Below, piece after piece: positions 13,176 through 14,155 of a stretch of 14,155 nucleotides of DNA. The position numbers and the translations under genes were made by a program. Position 1 is the first letter of the stretch; every line of letters begins with the position of its first letter. The notes beneath the pieces are model-generated. The model was given only the letters and a program-made list of their open reading frames with translations. It did no database searches and was not told the DNA's origin. Location: NCBI GenBank assembly GCA_002423325.1, contig DIVQ01000011.1:1610-15764 (forward strand), written 5' to 3'. Source of the stretch: Anaerolineales bacterium UBA6128 (lineage in GTDB: Bacteria > Chloroflexota > Anaerolineae > UBA1429).

Positions 13176-14155
13176 TCAGCGCGTCAACCATTCGAGATTG
13201 AAGCGAGCAAGTGTCAAGCGCTCGTAGGGCGAGGCGGCTCCGCGTTCGTACAGGCAACATACCGTGCCGTCGGGCATAGCGGCCATATCGGAGTAGGCCG
13301 CCGGACCCTCGTGCAGGACACGTCCCGCATTCCAGGTGTGACAGCCATCGATGCTCAGTCGTACCGTCATGCGTTCGCGTTTGCTTGAGGCGGGGTTAGC
13401 GAAGAGCACGCGCTGTGCGCCGGCGGTCGGGGGATCGTCGACGGCGACAAGGCTGGCCTGGCAGACCGGCTCCGGCAGGTCAGGCGCCCAGTCGTGCCCG
13501 TGAAAGCTCTCGCCGCCATCGCTGCTCCAGGCGATCGAGCGGCATCCGTGGCCGCGATAGTCGCGGCAGTTGATATAGAGGTCGCCGCCAGCCGTATCGG
13601 CCACGCAGCATTCGTTCGTACCCTCGGGCACAATGCCGCCGATGCGCCAGGTCGCGCCATGGTCATCACTGTAGATGACGTGAGCGTGCATGGGGTCTGT
13701 TTTGTCGTAGCGGATGGCACGGCGATGATCGCAGGGGATGACCAGCCGGCCGCCAGGCAACTGGATGCCGTGGCAAGGGCCGGTGGCGTACCAGCTCCAG
13801 GTGTCGCGCTTGACCTGATCAGTGATCTCGACCGGCTCAGACCAGGTGGCGCCATGATCCGAGCTGTGAGTGAGCCAGACGTCACGTGGCGCCTGCCCCC
13901 TTTCGATCAAATGCTCGGGCCCATCCGCCAGGTTGGTGCAGAAGGGGAGCCATAGCACACCGGTTGTGCGATCCAGCACGGGACAGGGATTGCCGCAGGT
14001 CATGCCTGGCCGTGAAACGATGGGTCGCGGGGCATCCCAAGTGTTGCCCCCATCGGCGCTGCGCGTCAGGAGCAGGTCGATCTCGCCGCTGTCGCTTTGG
14101 CTGTGGCGTCGACCCTCGCAGAAGGCGAGGAGCGTGCCATCCGCTGCCACGACGA
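13176..14155 (-). CDS. Exo-alpha-sialidase-like BNR/Asp-box protein, N-terminus beyond the window
   Basis: This partial gene encodes at least 326 residues of a six-bladed beta-propeller sialidase (neuraminidase-like) protein. Five Asp-box-type repeats are visible: SADGGNTW, SSDHGATW, SDDHGATW, SSDGGESF and SIDGCHTW. The opening ADGTLLAFCEGRR matches the early sialidase block after the first Arg. Downstream are NECCVAD (possible catalytic Glu), NCRDYRGHGCR (second Arg of the triad), FANPASSKRERMTVRLS (third Arg region) and AAYSDMAAMPDGTVCCLYERG (Tyr nucleophile and supporting Glu). The RIP segment with the first Arg, and any signal peptide, lie past base 14155, so the true start and cellular location cannot be judged. 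A GTG at 14150 is internal. The gene converges on the transporter gene across tandem hairpins. Sialic acid or a related sugar acid is the likely substrate, but this is inferred. Confidence 0.82.
   Translation of the reverse strand, partial: VVAADGTLLAFCEGRRHSQSDSGEIDLLLTRSADGGNTWDAPRPIVSRPGMTCGNPCPVLDRTTGVLWLPFCTNLADGPEHLIERGQAPRDVWLTHSSDHGATWSEPVEITDQVKRDTWSWYATGPCHGIQLPGGRLVIPCDHRRAIRYDKTDPMHAHVIYSDDHGATWRIGGIVPEGTNECCVADTAGGDLYINCRDYRGHGCRSIAWSSDGGESFHGHDWAPDLPEPVCQASLVAVDDPPTAGAQRVLFANPASSKRERMTVRLSIDGCHTWNAGRVLHEGPAAYSDMAAMPDGTVCCLYERGAASPYERLTLARFNLEWLTR

Overview
This is about 14 kb of GC-rich bacterial DNA. It was read by eye only, with no database search. The gene content suggests a Chloroflexota-like bacterium from an environmental or metagenomic source: a split two-subunit glycine decarboxylase, paired LipS-type radical SAM proteins in place of LipA, a short RsmI, and a chromosomal FmrO-family rRNA methyltransferase. 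That placement is inference; no rRNA or marker gene is present to prove it.

Layout. From 10746 down to 22, ten genes run without interruption on the minus strand. In transcription order they are oligoendopeptidase F; two radical SAM proteins that look like the two halves of the non-LipA lipoyl synthase (LipS1/LipS2 type); gcvT, gcvH, gcvPA and gcvPB; rsmI; an FmrO/Arm-type 16S rRNA (guanine-1405-N7) methyltransferase homologue; and a sugar phosphate isomerase/epimerase-like TIM barrel. Spacing is tight, with ATGA or GTGA overlaps at three junctions and directly abutting codons at another. A good sigma70-type promoter (TTGCCC, 17 bp, TACAAT) lies upstream of pepF and could start the whole set.

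Divergently on the plus strand is a stand-alone MetH-type activation (reactivation) domain protein with its own extended -10 promoter. It is followed by a neurotransmitter:sodium symporter (SNF) gene that is frameshifted and appears to lack part of TM7. Two tandem hairpins separate this from a convergent minus-strand sialidase gene, which runs off the right edge.

How the genes may work together. GcvT, GcvH and GcvPA/PB are four of the five glycine cleavage components; the lipoamide dehydrogenase (L protein) is not in the window. GcvH needs a lipoyl group on Lys63, and the two adjacent radical SAM proteins are plausibly the enzymes that insert its sulfurs. The cleavage system makes methylene-tetrahydrofolate, which joins the one-carbon/B12 methyl-transfer theme of the activation-domain gene next door. 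RsmI and the FmrO-like enzyme both target helix 44 of 16S rRNA at the decoding site, so their adjacency is a second functional pair. No tRNA, rRNA, CRISPR array, insertion sequence or riboswitch was found.
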